From positions 1 to 7,081 of the forward strand of contig JAKAFQ010000218.1 in the NCBI GenBank assembly GCA_021817875.1: 7,081 nt of DNA, given 5' to 3'. Position 1 is the stretch's first letter. The number at the start of each line of letters is the position of its first letter. This DNA comes from Pseudomonadota bacterium. GTDB lineage: Bacteria; Pseudomonadota; Gammaproteobacteria; Steroidobacterales; Steroidobacteraceae. A program made the translations under genes and the position numbers. Below the pieces are notes generated by a model. That model was given only the letters and a program-made list of their open reading frames with translations. It made no database searches and was not told where the DNA came from. Positions 1 through 6,888 of this stretch are shown in pieces.

Positions 1-600
1 ATTAGCGACACGCGCGGCATGAGCGCCGCCGGGCTCGTGTTGTTCCACAACGGCATCGTTCTTCGCGGAGACGATTCCATCAATATCGCTGGCAGCTATG
101 AGGAGCAAGGCAACGCGATCCTCGCGACGCTTGAGGTCTTGCTGGCCGGTCCGTCGCCGGGCAACGGCAGGGGCTACGAGCGCGTCTATCTGCACGTCCA
201 GGGGCAGCTAGGCGCGCACACCCTATCCGCCTCTGGCGTTGATCTATCCGATGTCTGGCGCCGAGCGGATATCCGCCTGGAACGACGAGCCCTTGTCGAG
301 CCGTATCGCGCCGACGCGCGAGCGCCCGTCGCCGAGACACCGGCCGTTGGGGAGCCCTCACCGGGCGTGGCCGAGAACCAGGAGGCTGCGGCGATCACGC
401 TGGCCGTAGCGAGAGGCTCGCGGGCTGGGTCTATCGACGCAGCCTCTCCCTTGCCGCCGGTGCCGCACGAGGTTCAGGACTGGGCACACGATCAGTCAAT
501 CGCGGCCGCGCCGATGCCACGACCTGATGCTCCGAGCCGTTGCGGGCGATCTCCTGTGCTCGTCGCGGCTGATCCGCGTGTGGGCAAGGCCCGTGTGTAG
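1..600 (+). CDS. GrlR-like small protein, copy A (5' end cut by window)
   Basis: The frame is open from base 1, and the first ATG (base 19) is probably not the true start. Alignment with the paralogue at 6400-5759 runs without a gap from codon 3 (D-T-R-G against D-D-R-G), 20 of 46 positions identical, so about nine codons (27 nt) are missing to the left. A second block, 'LSASGVD' to 'IRLERR' (bases 223-291), matches 'ISASGVD' to 'IRLEQR' at 14 of 23 positions. The paralogue begins like GrlR-family proteins (M-x-DGL-x-K-x-x-F, then NG, GDS and G-T/S-Y); GrlR itself is a small negative regulator of type III secretion in enteric pathogens. After about codon 100 comes a roughly 100-residue Ala/Pro/Arg-rich tail, probably disordered and absent from classical GrlR. 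The stop is TAG at 598-600, and a small membrane-protein gene follows 33 nt later. The fold assignment is by motif only; the regulatory role is inferred. Confidence 0.72.
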   Translation: MSDTRGMSAAGLVLFHNGIVLRGDDSINIAGSYEEQGNAILATLEVLLAGPSPGNGRGYERVYLHVQGQLGAHTLSASGVDLSDVWRRADIRLERRALVEPYRADARAPVAETPAVGEPSPGVAENQEAAAITLAVARGSRAGSIDAASPLPPVPHEVQDWAHDQSIAAAPMPRPDAPSRCGRSPVLVAADPRVGKARV

Positions 601-633
601 CGGACCAACGAGGTTATATCGAGAGACAGCAAC

Positions 634-840
634 ATGTCGTTCTATCGCAATAAACCCCATGGTTCGGTCGTCGATCAATCCCTCATCTTCGATAAGGAAG
701 AACTAGATCTCGCGCTGGATACCGATGAGGAAGGCAGGCTGCCGCCCAACGTCGCATTCCCCCTGATTATTCTGATGTCGCTATCGTGTTGGGCCATCAT
801 CCTAACAGTCGTGCTGTGGCTCGTGGGTATCGCGAACTGA
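634..840 (+). CDS. Small tail-anchored membrane protein, copy A (68 aa)
   Basis: I do not recognise a named family. The first 40 or so residues are hydrophilic, with an acidic stretch (DKEELDLALDTDEEG). Residues about 41-65 form one hydrophobic helix beginning AFPLIIL and ending LTVVLWL, followed by only five residues (VGIAN), so it looks like a C-tail-anchored inner-membrane protein with its N-terminus in the cytoplasm. Over 23 positions the helix shares 16 identities with the one encoded at 5734-5522, including the conserved Pro, two Trp and a Thr. A purine-rich GAGAGA (621-626) lies 7 nt before the ATG. The gene starts 33 nt after the GrlR-like gene and is probably co-transcribed with it. 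Conservation in two diverged copies argues strongly that this short frame is a real gene. The function is unknown; it might anchor or partner the GrlR-like protein at the membrane. Confidence 0.8.
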   Translation: MSFYRNKPHGSVVDQSLIFDKEELDLALDTDEEGRLPPNVAFPLIILMSLSCWAIILTVVLWLVGIAN

Positions 841-1295
841 CGCGGGTGTCGAAGCGGATGAGACGGCTCGCATGTGGATCCCGAAATTGGCGCCTGCCGG
901 GAGGGTGACCGGCACCGACACCCAGCGCCATTCGGGCGGCTGTCCCGCTGTTCCAAGAGGGGGTTGGGACAGCGGGGCAGTTCGGGGGCGGTATGTTGGC
1001 TCGGTTACTGCTGGTGGGGCGGCCCATTCAAACGTGAGAGACAGGTGCTGAGCTATAGGACGACCGTCTGTCTCCAGTGCGAGCGGCGAACGGTTCGGCG
1101 AGGTCCGCGATGAGCGCAGGCGCGCGTCCCGGGAGCCGATCACCGATGGCGGTGCCGCAAGCAGGCAACCGACGCCGATCGAAGCGCCCCCTCTCCGACG
1201 GCTCCGTCGCAGGTTCTGGGTTCCGGACCCTCTGACCCGCACCCGGAAAACTCTGCCCTCCGGAACTCCAATAATGGGTAGGGAGTATTCACTGA
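841..1295. other. Convergent intergenic region without a supported gene
   Basis: This 455-bp stretch lies between the ends of two converging transcription units. Open frames cross it on both strands, for example 1371-802 on the minus strand, but they are Arg/Ser-rich, lack ribosome sites and overlap the 3' end of the glycosyltransferase gene, so I treat them as chance frames. The notable content is the long stem-loop near 938-982. Shorter inverted repeats occur at 1196-1209 (CGACGG CT CCGTCG) and 1218-1230 (GGGT TCCGG ACCC). No T-run follows any of them. Confidence 0.6.
938..982 (+). terminator. Long stem-loop in the 3' region of the small-helix gene; possible transcript end
   Basis: Bases 940-956 pair with 964-980 in an unbroken 17-bp stem with a 7-nt loop (957-963). 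Two of the pairs are G-U (943/977 and 952/968), and two more G-U pairs (939/981 and 938/982) could extend the base. Read from the minus strand, the two internal wobbles become A/C mismatches, so the structure favours plus-strand RNA. It lies about 100 nt after the stop codon at 840. No T-tract follows, so it is not a textbook factor-independent terminator. It may protect or end the mRNA together with Rho, or be a structured RNA element. Confidence 0.45.
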
Positions 1296-4200
1296 TCAGG
1301 CTGCGGCTGAGACGAGATGAGCTTCGTAACTGTCGCGGTAGCCAAGCATGCGAGCTAGGTTCTGCTGGCACCTTGCATCGATCTCATTTTCGGAAACGGA
1401 ATTTTTCCTGCCCCAGGCGCGGTCACCTGTGTTCATACGGGCGACTTGTTCCTCGAACGGCGTATTTGGGTCATACAGTACATACCCAAAGTTCGCTCGG
1501 AAAAAGTCTGCTTCGACGCGCATGCGCTTGCGTGTTTCGTCCGGCGTGTAGTCGTGAGAGTGGAAGACGGCCGCACTAGGCACATAAACCTTGGCGTAGC
1601 CGGCGGCGATGATCCGATCGGCCCAGACCTGGTCCTCGCCGAAATCCACGTCCGGGTAGGGTATTTTCTCCCAGACTGCGCGCCGCAGCAGAGCGTTGTT
1701 GTCGCTGAAGAAGTGCAAACGCTGGCGCCAACCGATGTCGCCGTTTTCATATCGTTTGGGATCAGTATCTCGCGTGAGGCGGAGATGATCCGCGCCGAAC
1801 GCCTCAAAGCCGCTGTTCACGTCGCGCCGAGTGAAGGGACTGGCTTCCGGCCAGGCGTAGTGGCGTCCAAAGGCGCCTGCAGCATCGGGAAAATGGGCGA
1901 GAACCGTAACGAAGTTATAGAGCCATGTATGATCTAGCGGCAGGGCGTCCTGCGTCAAGAACGCTATGTATTCTCCCCGCGCCCGGTCCGCGAGCATGTT
2001 ACGGGTTCGCCCGTGCTGAAAGCTTCGACGCTCGATCCGCTCTACGCGCAGCGCCGGATGTTTGGGTAGGCGCTCGATGGAGCCGTCGTCGGAGGTGCTG
2101 TCCATGATCAGCAACTCAAAGCCCCAAGGGGCCGTTTGTTCGAGGACGCGGTTGACGACTTTAAGCAGCAAGGGGCCCCCATTAAGGGTCGGTATGCAGA
2201 CCGATGCTTTCACGGAATGCTTGCCCGCCCCGGAGCGGCGGGCGCGAGCAACGGTTTCGGTCAAGCCGAGTTTATCCGTGATGGCACGCTCCACGTCAGC
2301 ACCGGCCTTTTCCCACGAGAACTGCGAAACCCATTCCAACGCGCGGGCGGCCGTACGGGCGAGGAGGTCCGGCGAGGACAATGCCCCTCGGATTGAGGCG
2401 GCAATTTCCACCGGATGCGGCGGGCTGAATAGCACAACACCTTCCGGAAAAATGTGGCGGGTGCTGTCTCCATCGAGTTCGAGAACGGGCAGGCCGCAAG
2501 CCATCATCTCCTGAGGCACAAGGGAGTAGTTGGTTGCGGAGAAGCAAATTCCGAGGTCGCAATCACGATAGAGTTCGGCAAGTTGTGCGGGACGAAGAAC
2601 CCCGTGCGAAGTTGCGGGGAACGGTGCCTCGATAAACTCTAGATCAGCTCCAAAGAAATGTGCCTCGAATCGAAAGCCCTGGGCGCTGAGCGACTCAAGG
2701 CCAAGGAGGACGAGTTCTACCGCCCGCCGCGGGGTCCCGGTGCGCGCATAGATGGCGACTCGATTGGCTGCCCGGCGCTCTTGCCGACCTTCGGGAGTGG
2801 CCGGATGATAAATGTCCGTGTCGTAGGCGAGCCAAAAATGCCGCGCCCAAAGCTTATAACGCTCGCGCATCAGGTCGGCGAGCCAGGGGCTCGCGCAGAT
2901 GCAGTTGAGCCGGTAGTAAGCGTACGTCGTCTCCGCGGCCAGCGAGTAGCTGCCGGCGGCGAAGAAACTTGGTTCGTAGTCCTGGACGAAGTAGAACCGC
3001 TCGGCGAATTGGCCGAGCGTTGCGGCGACCGGAACGGTGTCCCACCCTGTGGCAACAAGCGCATCCCCGCAGGCTTCGGCAAGACCGTCAGCGACCAGGT
3101 GCAGGGGCGCGCCAATAGTGGGGAACGCTCGAATGATATTATCGTAGGCTTGCTCTATGGACCCTGAGAGATGCAGGTCCATTAGCCAGATATGGCAGCG
3201 ATGCCCGCTCTGCTCAAGGAAGCGCACCATCCGAAAAATTGTGGTATGGCCTCCACTGCCGATCGTGAAATCGGGAATTACCCAGTGAATAATGAGGCCG
3301 CTCTCGGTTTGGTGGCGCGCCAATGCCCGATACCCTTCAGCGGGCTCTGGCGGGCGGCTCGACGCGACCTCGATCAGGCTACGCAGGCTCGGGTCGGTCA
3401 CCAGCCGGGCTTCCGGGTTAATTAGTAGGGAGGTCGGACCGACGAGCTGTACTGGCCACGTGCGGCGCCCTTCCTTACGGCCGCGGGTTAGATAGTGGAG
3501 GAATGGGTTGATCCCCGCGCGCCGGACGTCCTCATGCGCTGCGAGATAGCGGCGGGTGGAGAACCACGGCGCCGGGTCGCGGCCTTCGCGCCACCCGAAC
3601 AAGCAATAATGCTCAACAGGGTGGATGTTGTTAGCCGCTATATCCTCGTAGGTGCGACGATAATATTCCCAATCGAACTCGGGGCCGACCAAGGCGATTT
3701 CCGTGCGTTCATCAGCGCCCGCGGACAAGGTCTCCGCCGATCGCGTTGGCGGATCGGCCGTCGTTGGTCCCGGAGCGGCGAAGGCAGCATCGATCTGCGA
3801 CCAGTCGATCGGCGGCGAGGCACCTTGGCAGTCGGGCTCACTCAGGCAATGAAGGAACGGGTTAATGCTTTCGACCATCAGTCCAGGGTTCAGGGCCAAA
3901 TAGTCATAGGTGCGAAAGCGTGGGGTGGGATCGCCAAAGGAGAGAAAGCCGGCGGCTGCGTAGTGAACCGCACTCTCATCGATTTTTACCGCAGGGAATT
4001 GTTTAGCGTAGTGCGCGACATCCATTGCGTCGGCCACTCGTCGCGCTTCCCCATCAGCACGCCGAGCTGCGAGCGTACGCATGTCTATTGGCGTCGCTCG
4101 TAGTTCACCACCTGGATCAACGTAGACATCGAAAACCTGGAAGTCCCCAGTCGAGTTCGGCAACCATGCCAACCGTTCGGCGACGAGGGACACAAGCCAC

Positions 4201-4556
4201 CGGGATTTCTTCGGGAATGCGTCTGCGAAGACCACGGTCCCGAAGAAATCGCAGCTGTGACCGGCGGGCAGTCGCTCGAGACCGAGAGTGGGTCGGCCTT
4301 CGGCGACCAAATTGAACTGCTCCGGGTCGCCGCAGGCACTGAGCACCCGGCTCTCGAAAACGAGTACCCCGAGAGTCAACGGAAAACTCGTAGGCCGGTG
4401 AAATCGGATTTCGCAGGTGCCGACGTTCCGTAACTGGCCGGTCAATTCGATAACCAACGACCCGTTTCGGCTTTGTCGCAGTTCGAGCCCAATAATTTGG
4501 ATCGCAGCGCGGCCAGAGCGCGCCTCAGGGGAGGCGGTGACGTCGCCTGAACTCAT
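1296..4556 (-). CDS. Multidomain glycosyltransferase (sandwich domain, repeats, WsaF-like GT4, GT2)
   Basis: A predicted 1086-residue cytoplasmic or membrane-associated enzyme transferring sugars from nucleotide-sugar donors. Residues 18-147 resemble the beta-sandwich domain seen at the front of many alphaproteobacterial glycosyltransferases (LPAGHS, then WLVSLVAERLAWLP). Repeats follow at about 218-238, 294-328 and 331-365 (DYLALNP, INPFLHYL, GWREGRDP). A GT4 domain resembling the rhamnosyltransferase WsaF spans about 421-766, with IGSGGHTTIFR (432-442), FVQDYEPSFF (523-532) and the donor-site stretch SLVPQEMMACGLPVLE (678-693). A GT2 domain begins near 779: SVCIPTLNGG (785-794), DSTSDDGS (819-826), TQDALPLD (868-875), FGRH (896-899), SDNNA (951-955) and GEDQVW (973-978, likely catalytic acid pair), the pattern of rhamnosyltransferases. 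I chose the ATG at 4556, 7 nt past the upstream stop, because GGTGAGAG (4568-4561) precedes it; the ATG at 4613 would overlap the upstream gene. The domains look intact. The sugar and acceptor are unknown. Confidence 0.9.
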   Translation of the reverse strand: MSSGDVTASPEARSGRAAIQIIGLELRQSRNGSLVIELTGQLRNVGTCEIRFHRPTSFPLTLGVLVFESRVLSACGDPEQFNLVAEGRPTLGLERLPAGHSCDFFGTVVFADAFPKKSRWLVSLVAERLAWLPNSTGDFQVFDVYVDPGGELRATPIDMRTLAARRADGEARRVADAMDVAHYAKQFPAVKIDESAVHYAAAGFLSFGDPTPRFRTYDYLALNPGLMVESINPFLHCLSEPDCQGASPPIDWSQIDAAFAAPGPTTADPPTRSAETLSAGADERTEIALVGPEFDWEYYRRTYEDIAANNIHPVEHYCLFGWREGRDPAPWFSTRRYLAAHEDVRRAGINPFLHYLTRGRKEGRRTWPVQLVGPTSLLINPEARLVTDPSLRSLIEVASSRPPEPAEGYRALARHQTESGLIIHWVIPDFTIGSGGHTTIFRMVRFLEQSGHRCHIWLMDLHLSGSIEQAYDNIIRAFPTIGAPLHLVADGLAEACGDALVATGWDTVPVAATLGQFAERFYFVQDYEPSFFAAGSYSLAAETTYAYYRLNCICASPWLADLMRERYKLWARHFWLAYDTDIYHPATPEGRQERRAANRVAIYARTGTPRRAVELVLLGLESLSAQGFRFEAHFFGADLEFIEAPFPATSHGVLRPAQLAELYRDCDLGICFSATNYSLVPQEMMACGLPVLELDGDSTRHIFPEGVVLFSPPHPVEIAASIRGALSSPDLLARTAARALEWVSQFSWEKAGADVERAITDKLGLTETVARARRSGAGKHSVKASVCIPTLNGGPLLLKVVNRVLEQTAPWGFELLIMDSTSDDGSIERLPKHPALRVERIERRSFQHGRTRNMLADRARGEYIAFLTQDALPLDHTWLYNFVTVLAHFPDAAGAFGRHYAWPEASPFTRRDVNSGFEAFGADHLRLTRDTDPKRYENGDIGWRQRLHFFSDNNALLRRAVWEKIPYPDVDFGEDQVWADRIIAAGYAKVYVPSAAVFHSHDYTPDETRKRMRVEADFFRANFGYVLYDPNTPFEEQVARMNTGDRAWGRKNSVSENEIDARCQQNLARMLGYRDSYEAHLVSAAA

Positions 4557-4560
4557 GCCG

Positions 4561-4568
4561 CTCTCACC
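4561..4568 (-). promoter_or_regulatory. Ribosome site overlapping the upstream stop codon
   Basis: GGTGAGAG read on the minus strand lies 4 nt before the ATG at 4556 and contains the TGA stop (4566-4564) of the DUF4915-like gene. It decides the start of the glycosyltransferase in favour of 4556, and it suggests that ribosomes finishing the upstream gene start the next one. Confidence 0.55.
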
Positions 4569-5451
4569 ATGGCACGACCGCATAAATTTCTGGCCCGATA
4601 TTGGAGGTATCAACGAAGCTGGCGCCCTCGGGAGCTACTCGGCCTTGCGCCGTCCGCGGCAGGAAGACGAGCCCAGAAACGTCCTCGGCTAGCGGAGTCA
4701 GCGGATCGAAAGGGCGTGTCCGACCTTCACCAAGACCTACATTGCGCGAGCGATGGCGGTAACCAGAGACGCCGACCACGAAATGCGTCTGCGAGACCAG
4801 CAAGCCGCGTGTATAGCCGCGGATTGTGAATAGGCGTTCGGGGTGCGCGCCAGGCGTCAGCCGCACCAAGTCGCCCGAACCCGATTCGAGAACGAACAAA
4901 TCCCCTTTCGACCACTGCGGGCTATGCGGCTCTCGAAGTCCTTCGAGGATGACCTCGCGGGGGTGAACCTTGAACACTTGGCCGCAGCGCATCTGGTTGG
5001 CGCGGCGGCGTCCGAAAGCGCTGAATACGATGCCCTCAGGACCGACTGCGATGTCATTCAGATGTACCGTGTCGCCTCGGTCGTCTGTTTCCGACCAAAA
5101 GAGCGATATCCTCGGTTCTGCCGCAACCTCGACACGGTATACCTCGTTTGTGCCTGTCGAGATCACGAGCACAGCGTCACGGACTGGCGCCAGTCCATGT
5201 AGATCGTCGCAGCAAGGCATCGGAATGACGAGCTCAGGTTCAAGGTCGCGCGAGCAGACAACGAGCGCCGGCGTTGCGCATTGAAGAGCGGCGATGAACT
5301 TGTCCCCTTGGACAGCTCCACCGGAAATTCCCCTGACGTTAGCAGGTATCCTTCCGGAGGGCAGTGTTTGGCAATGGATCACGCCGGAAGGATCGACGAC
5401 GGCGAGGCGTGCGCAGTCTTGGTTGCAGAATGTGGCTAATACGCGCGTCAT
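4564..5451 (-). CDS. DUF4915-like beta-propeller protein
   Basis: A 295-residue protein resembling the DUF4915 (TIGR03032-type) conserved hypothetical family, predicted to fold as a beta-propeller. Family-like signposts appear in order: DLHGLAPV (83-90), HLNDIAVGPEG (130-140), LREPHSPQW (172-180), FVLESGSGDLVRL (186-198), GYTRGLL (212-218) and GVSGYRHRS (227-235). No signal peptide or membrane helix is visible, so it is probably cytoplasmic. The N-terminal half is unusually rich in cysteine (C9, C13, C58, C66, C80, C81, C156), which might reflect metal binding or disulfides; this is inference. The start ATG at 5451 has only a weak purine stretch before it. The gene lies 70 nt after the small-helix gene and 7 nt before the glycosyltransferase, so it probably acts in the same glycan pathway as a sensor, scaffold or accessory. 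An SMP-30-type lactonase is an alternative, but I see no matching metal-site pattern. No biochemical function is known to me for DUF4915. Confidence 0.75.
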   Translation of the reverse strand: MTRVLATFCNQDCARLAVVDPSGVIHCQTLPSGRIPANVRGISGGAVQGDKFIAALQCATPALVVCSRDLEPELVIPMPCCDDLHGLAPVRDAVLVISTGTNEVYRVEVAAEPRISLFWSETDDRGDTVHLNDIAVGPEGIVFSAFGRRRANQMRCGQVFKVHPREVILEGLREPHSPQWSKGDLFVLESGSGDLVRLTPGAHPERLFTIRGYTRGLLVSQTHFVVGVSGYRHRSRNVGLGEGRTRPFDPLTPLAEDVSGLVFLPRTAQGRVAPEGASFVDTSNIGPEIYAVVPW

Positions 5452-5521
5452 TTTGCGTCCGGGATTAGGCGAGAGTGAGCTCAGCTAACTTTGGCAGCGC
5501 GAGCTGACCGACCGTCGCCAT

Positions 5522-5734
5522 TTACAGGGAAAGCCATAAAACCACTGTCAAAACGAGAACCCACGCAGTCAACGACAGAAGAATGACGAGAGGGAATGCG
5601 GTGTCGAATGGGAACGCTCCTACGCCATGGACGCCGGAACCTCGCGCATCGCCTTCATCGGCAATGTCGATAGGGGCTCCTGATCTCCGGGATAGCGTAT
5701 CCCAGTGGTTGGGCATTGGGAGACTGTCGCGCAT
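5522..5734 (-). CDS. Small tail-anchored membrane protein, copy B (70 aa)
   Basis: Paralogue of the 634-840 product. About 43 hydrophilic residues, acidic and Gly-rich in the middle (DIADEGDARGSG), lead to one membrane helix beginning AFPLVIL and ending LTVVLWL. The protein stops two residues later (SL), so there is essentially no periplasmic tail. The ATG at 5734 is preceded by GGAGG (5743-5739, spacing 4 nt), the clearest ribosome site in the operon, and the gene begins 24 nt after the GrlR-like stop. The N-terminal parts of the two copies share only an acidic, flexible character, so the helix is the conserved element. That suggests the helix itself makes contacts, either self-association or with another membrane protein. 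No named family is recognised. Confidence 0.8.
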   Translation of the reverse strand: MRDSLPMPNHWDTLSRRSGAPIDIADEGDARGSGVHGVGAFPFDTAFPLVILLSLTAWVLVLTVVLWLSL

Positions 5735-5758
5735 GAGGCCTCCGCGAGTCGTCTTTTG

Positions 5759-6400
5759 CTAGATTGGTTCGCGGCCGGGCGGCACGACCGTGGCCGTCGG
5801 CGCGGGGGCCACCTTCGGCCAAGGCGAGCGGCGATCGGTGAGACTGGGTCCCCGCGCATTTGAACCGCGCGGCTTTCTCGTGCTCGCAAGTGCGCCACTC
5901 GGCAACTGCGCCTTGCAGCAGTCGGCTCTCAAGACGCCGGTTCGCGAGCGGCTGCCGGCGCTCGACCGAGTCATTGCCGAGTGCACCGCCTTCACAGCGT
6001 CGAGGGGCCGTCCCTGACCTGTCCGCGCGTCACTCAAGGGAGGCGCGGTCAGTCGTAAGCGGACCTGGCACCTGTCGATGGCGTCTCGCTGTTCCAAACG
6101 AATATTGGCATGACGTTCAGCTTCGGACTGGTCGACGCCTGACGCCGAGATGACGACACTCGCCGCCAATGCTTGGGCCCGTAGACCTACTGGTGGCCCG
6201 CTCGGCTCACTTCGCCGATCTTTGCAGTTAAGCACGACACCAAGCGCAGCCAATGTGCCGTCGCCGCGCTCCCCGTAAGTGCCCTCGATTTCGGCGGTGT
6301 CGCTATCACCGCATACGCGACCGTTGCGGAGAGACACTGATCCACGAGCACGAAACCCGCGGTCGTCGGCGAAATCAATCTTACATAGGCCGTCCAGCAT
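5759..6400 (-). CDS. GrlR-like small protein, copy B, with long C-terminal tail
   Basis: A 213-residue protein, first gene of the minus-strand operon. Residues 1-107 follow the GrlR-family layout: MLDGLCKIDF at the start, then RARGSVSLRNGRVCGDSD, EGTYGERGD, and a last strand block with ISASGVD and IRLEQRD. GrlR in enteric pathogens is a beta-barrel-like protein that binds and blocks the activator GrlA; related proteins occur widely in rhizobia without a known partner. Residues 108-213 are a low-complexity Arg/Ser/Pro/Ala tail of a kind not found in classical GrlR; I see no frameshift but cannot exclude one. The ATG at 6400 has GGGAG (6412-6408) 7 nt before it. The same domain is encoded at 1-600. 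No grlA-like activator lies in this window. A regulatory role is an inference from the family; a binding role for a cell-surface factor is equally possible. Confidence 0.75.
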   Translation of the reverse strand: MLDGLCKIDFADDRGFRARGSVSLRNGRVCGDSDTAEIEGTYGERGDGTLAALGVVLNCKDRRSEPSGPPVGLRAQALAASVVISASGVDQSEAERHANIRLEQRDAIDRCQVRLRLTAPPLSDARTGQGRPLDAVKAVHSAMTRSSAGSRSRTGVLRADCCKAQLPSGALASTRKPRGSNARGPSLTDRRSPWPKVAPAPTATVVPPGREPI

Positions 6401-6506
6401 CTCCGTTCTCCCAGATCGTCGACACGGGGCAAAACGCTGGGACGCGTCGTCCCTACGATTGCGTGGACAAGATGGAATTCAGAACGGGAGAGCATCGTCA
6501 TCACTG

Positions 6507-6524
6507 CGTTAGTAATTCGTTAGT
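6507..6524 (-). promoter_or_regulatory. Candidate operator: 7-bp direct repeat one helical turn apart
   Basis: Read on the minus strand this is ACTAACGAATTACTAACG: two exact copies of ACTAACG starting 11 bp apart, 107-124 nt upstream of the operon's first ATG. Tandem half-sites on one DNA face are typical of response-regulator-type binding sites. No convincing -35/-10 pair was found beside it, and the regulator is unknown. Confidence 0.3.
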
Positions 6525-6558
6525 CCCGACGGAGGACACGCAGGTTGCGAGAGTTTAA

Positions 6559-6888
6559 GCCGGCGGCCTCGCGGCAAATCGAAGCGACCTATCAGCCTCC
6601 CGCGAGTTGAAGGCAGCGCACGGCTGCGAACACTGGAAGGTCGACCCGTCCGAGCCGATGGTGGCGCCGCATTACCCTGAGCGCGGCTCGTTTCTTGCGA
6701 GGAGCATCGGTCTTGGCACGAAACCCCGCTGCGTGGATAAGCTCACTGCGCCGGTCCCGTCAGTTGCGGGCCCAAGAGATGCCAGCGCAGAGTCATTGAT
6801 GGCAGAAAGGTGGGGCGTCACGAAATCTCTCTGCCCGCAGGTCGGCGCTCCGCTGTCTCGCCGTCGCGATTCGGTCGGTTTTTTGTGA
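6559..6888 (+). pseudogene. Open frame with coding-like base use; possible gene remnant
   Basis: The frame is open from just after a TAA (6556-6558) to a TGA (6886-6888). Third codon positions are clearly GC-rich, especially over 6607-6669 (19 of 21 codons end in G or C), as in the true genes here. Possible starts are TTG at 6607 and ATG at 6658, neither with a good ribosome site. The product has no recognisable domain, helix or signal peptide. A frame on the opposite strand (6971-6672) also stays open and cannot be excluded. I list it as a possible gene fragment at low confidence; it may be plain intergenic DNA. Confidence 0.2.

Noticed and set aside
874..1113. 79-codon plus-strand frame, rich in Trp, Cys and Arg
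   Set aside because: It contains the stem-loop, has no ribosome site or family resemblance, and its composition fits a chance frame.
802..1371. 189-codon minus-strand open frame downstream of the glycosyltransferase
   Set aside because: It overlaps the glycosyltransferase 3' end by 76 nt in another frame and the small membrane gene on the other strand, is Arg/Ser/Pro-rich without domains, and has no ribosome site. High-GC DNA makes such frames by chance.
3495..4103. 202-codon plus-strand frame antisense to the glycosyltransferase
   Set aside because: The minus strand here encodes clear repeats (GWREGRDP, INPFLHYL), so this is a shadow of the real gene.
4557..4613. Upstream start for the glycosyltransferase at 4613, adding 19 residues
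   Set aside because: It would overlap the DUF4915-like gene by 50 nt, while the ATG at 4556 has a good ribosome site just after that gene's stop.
6401..6600. tts box or nod box upstream of the operon, suggested by the rhizobial flavour and the GrlR link
   Set aside because: I read the minus strand for both patterns and found no match, so control by TtsI or NodD is not supported.
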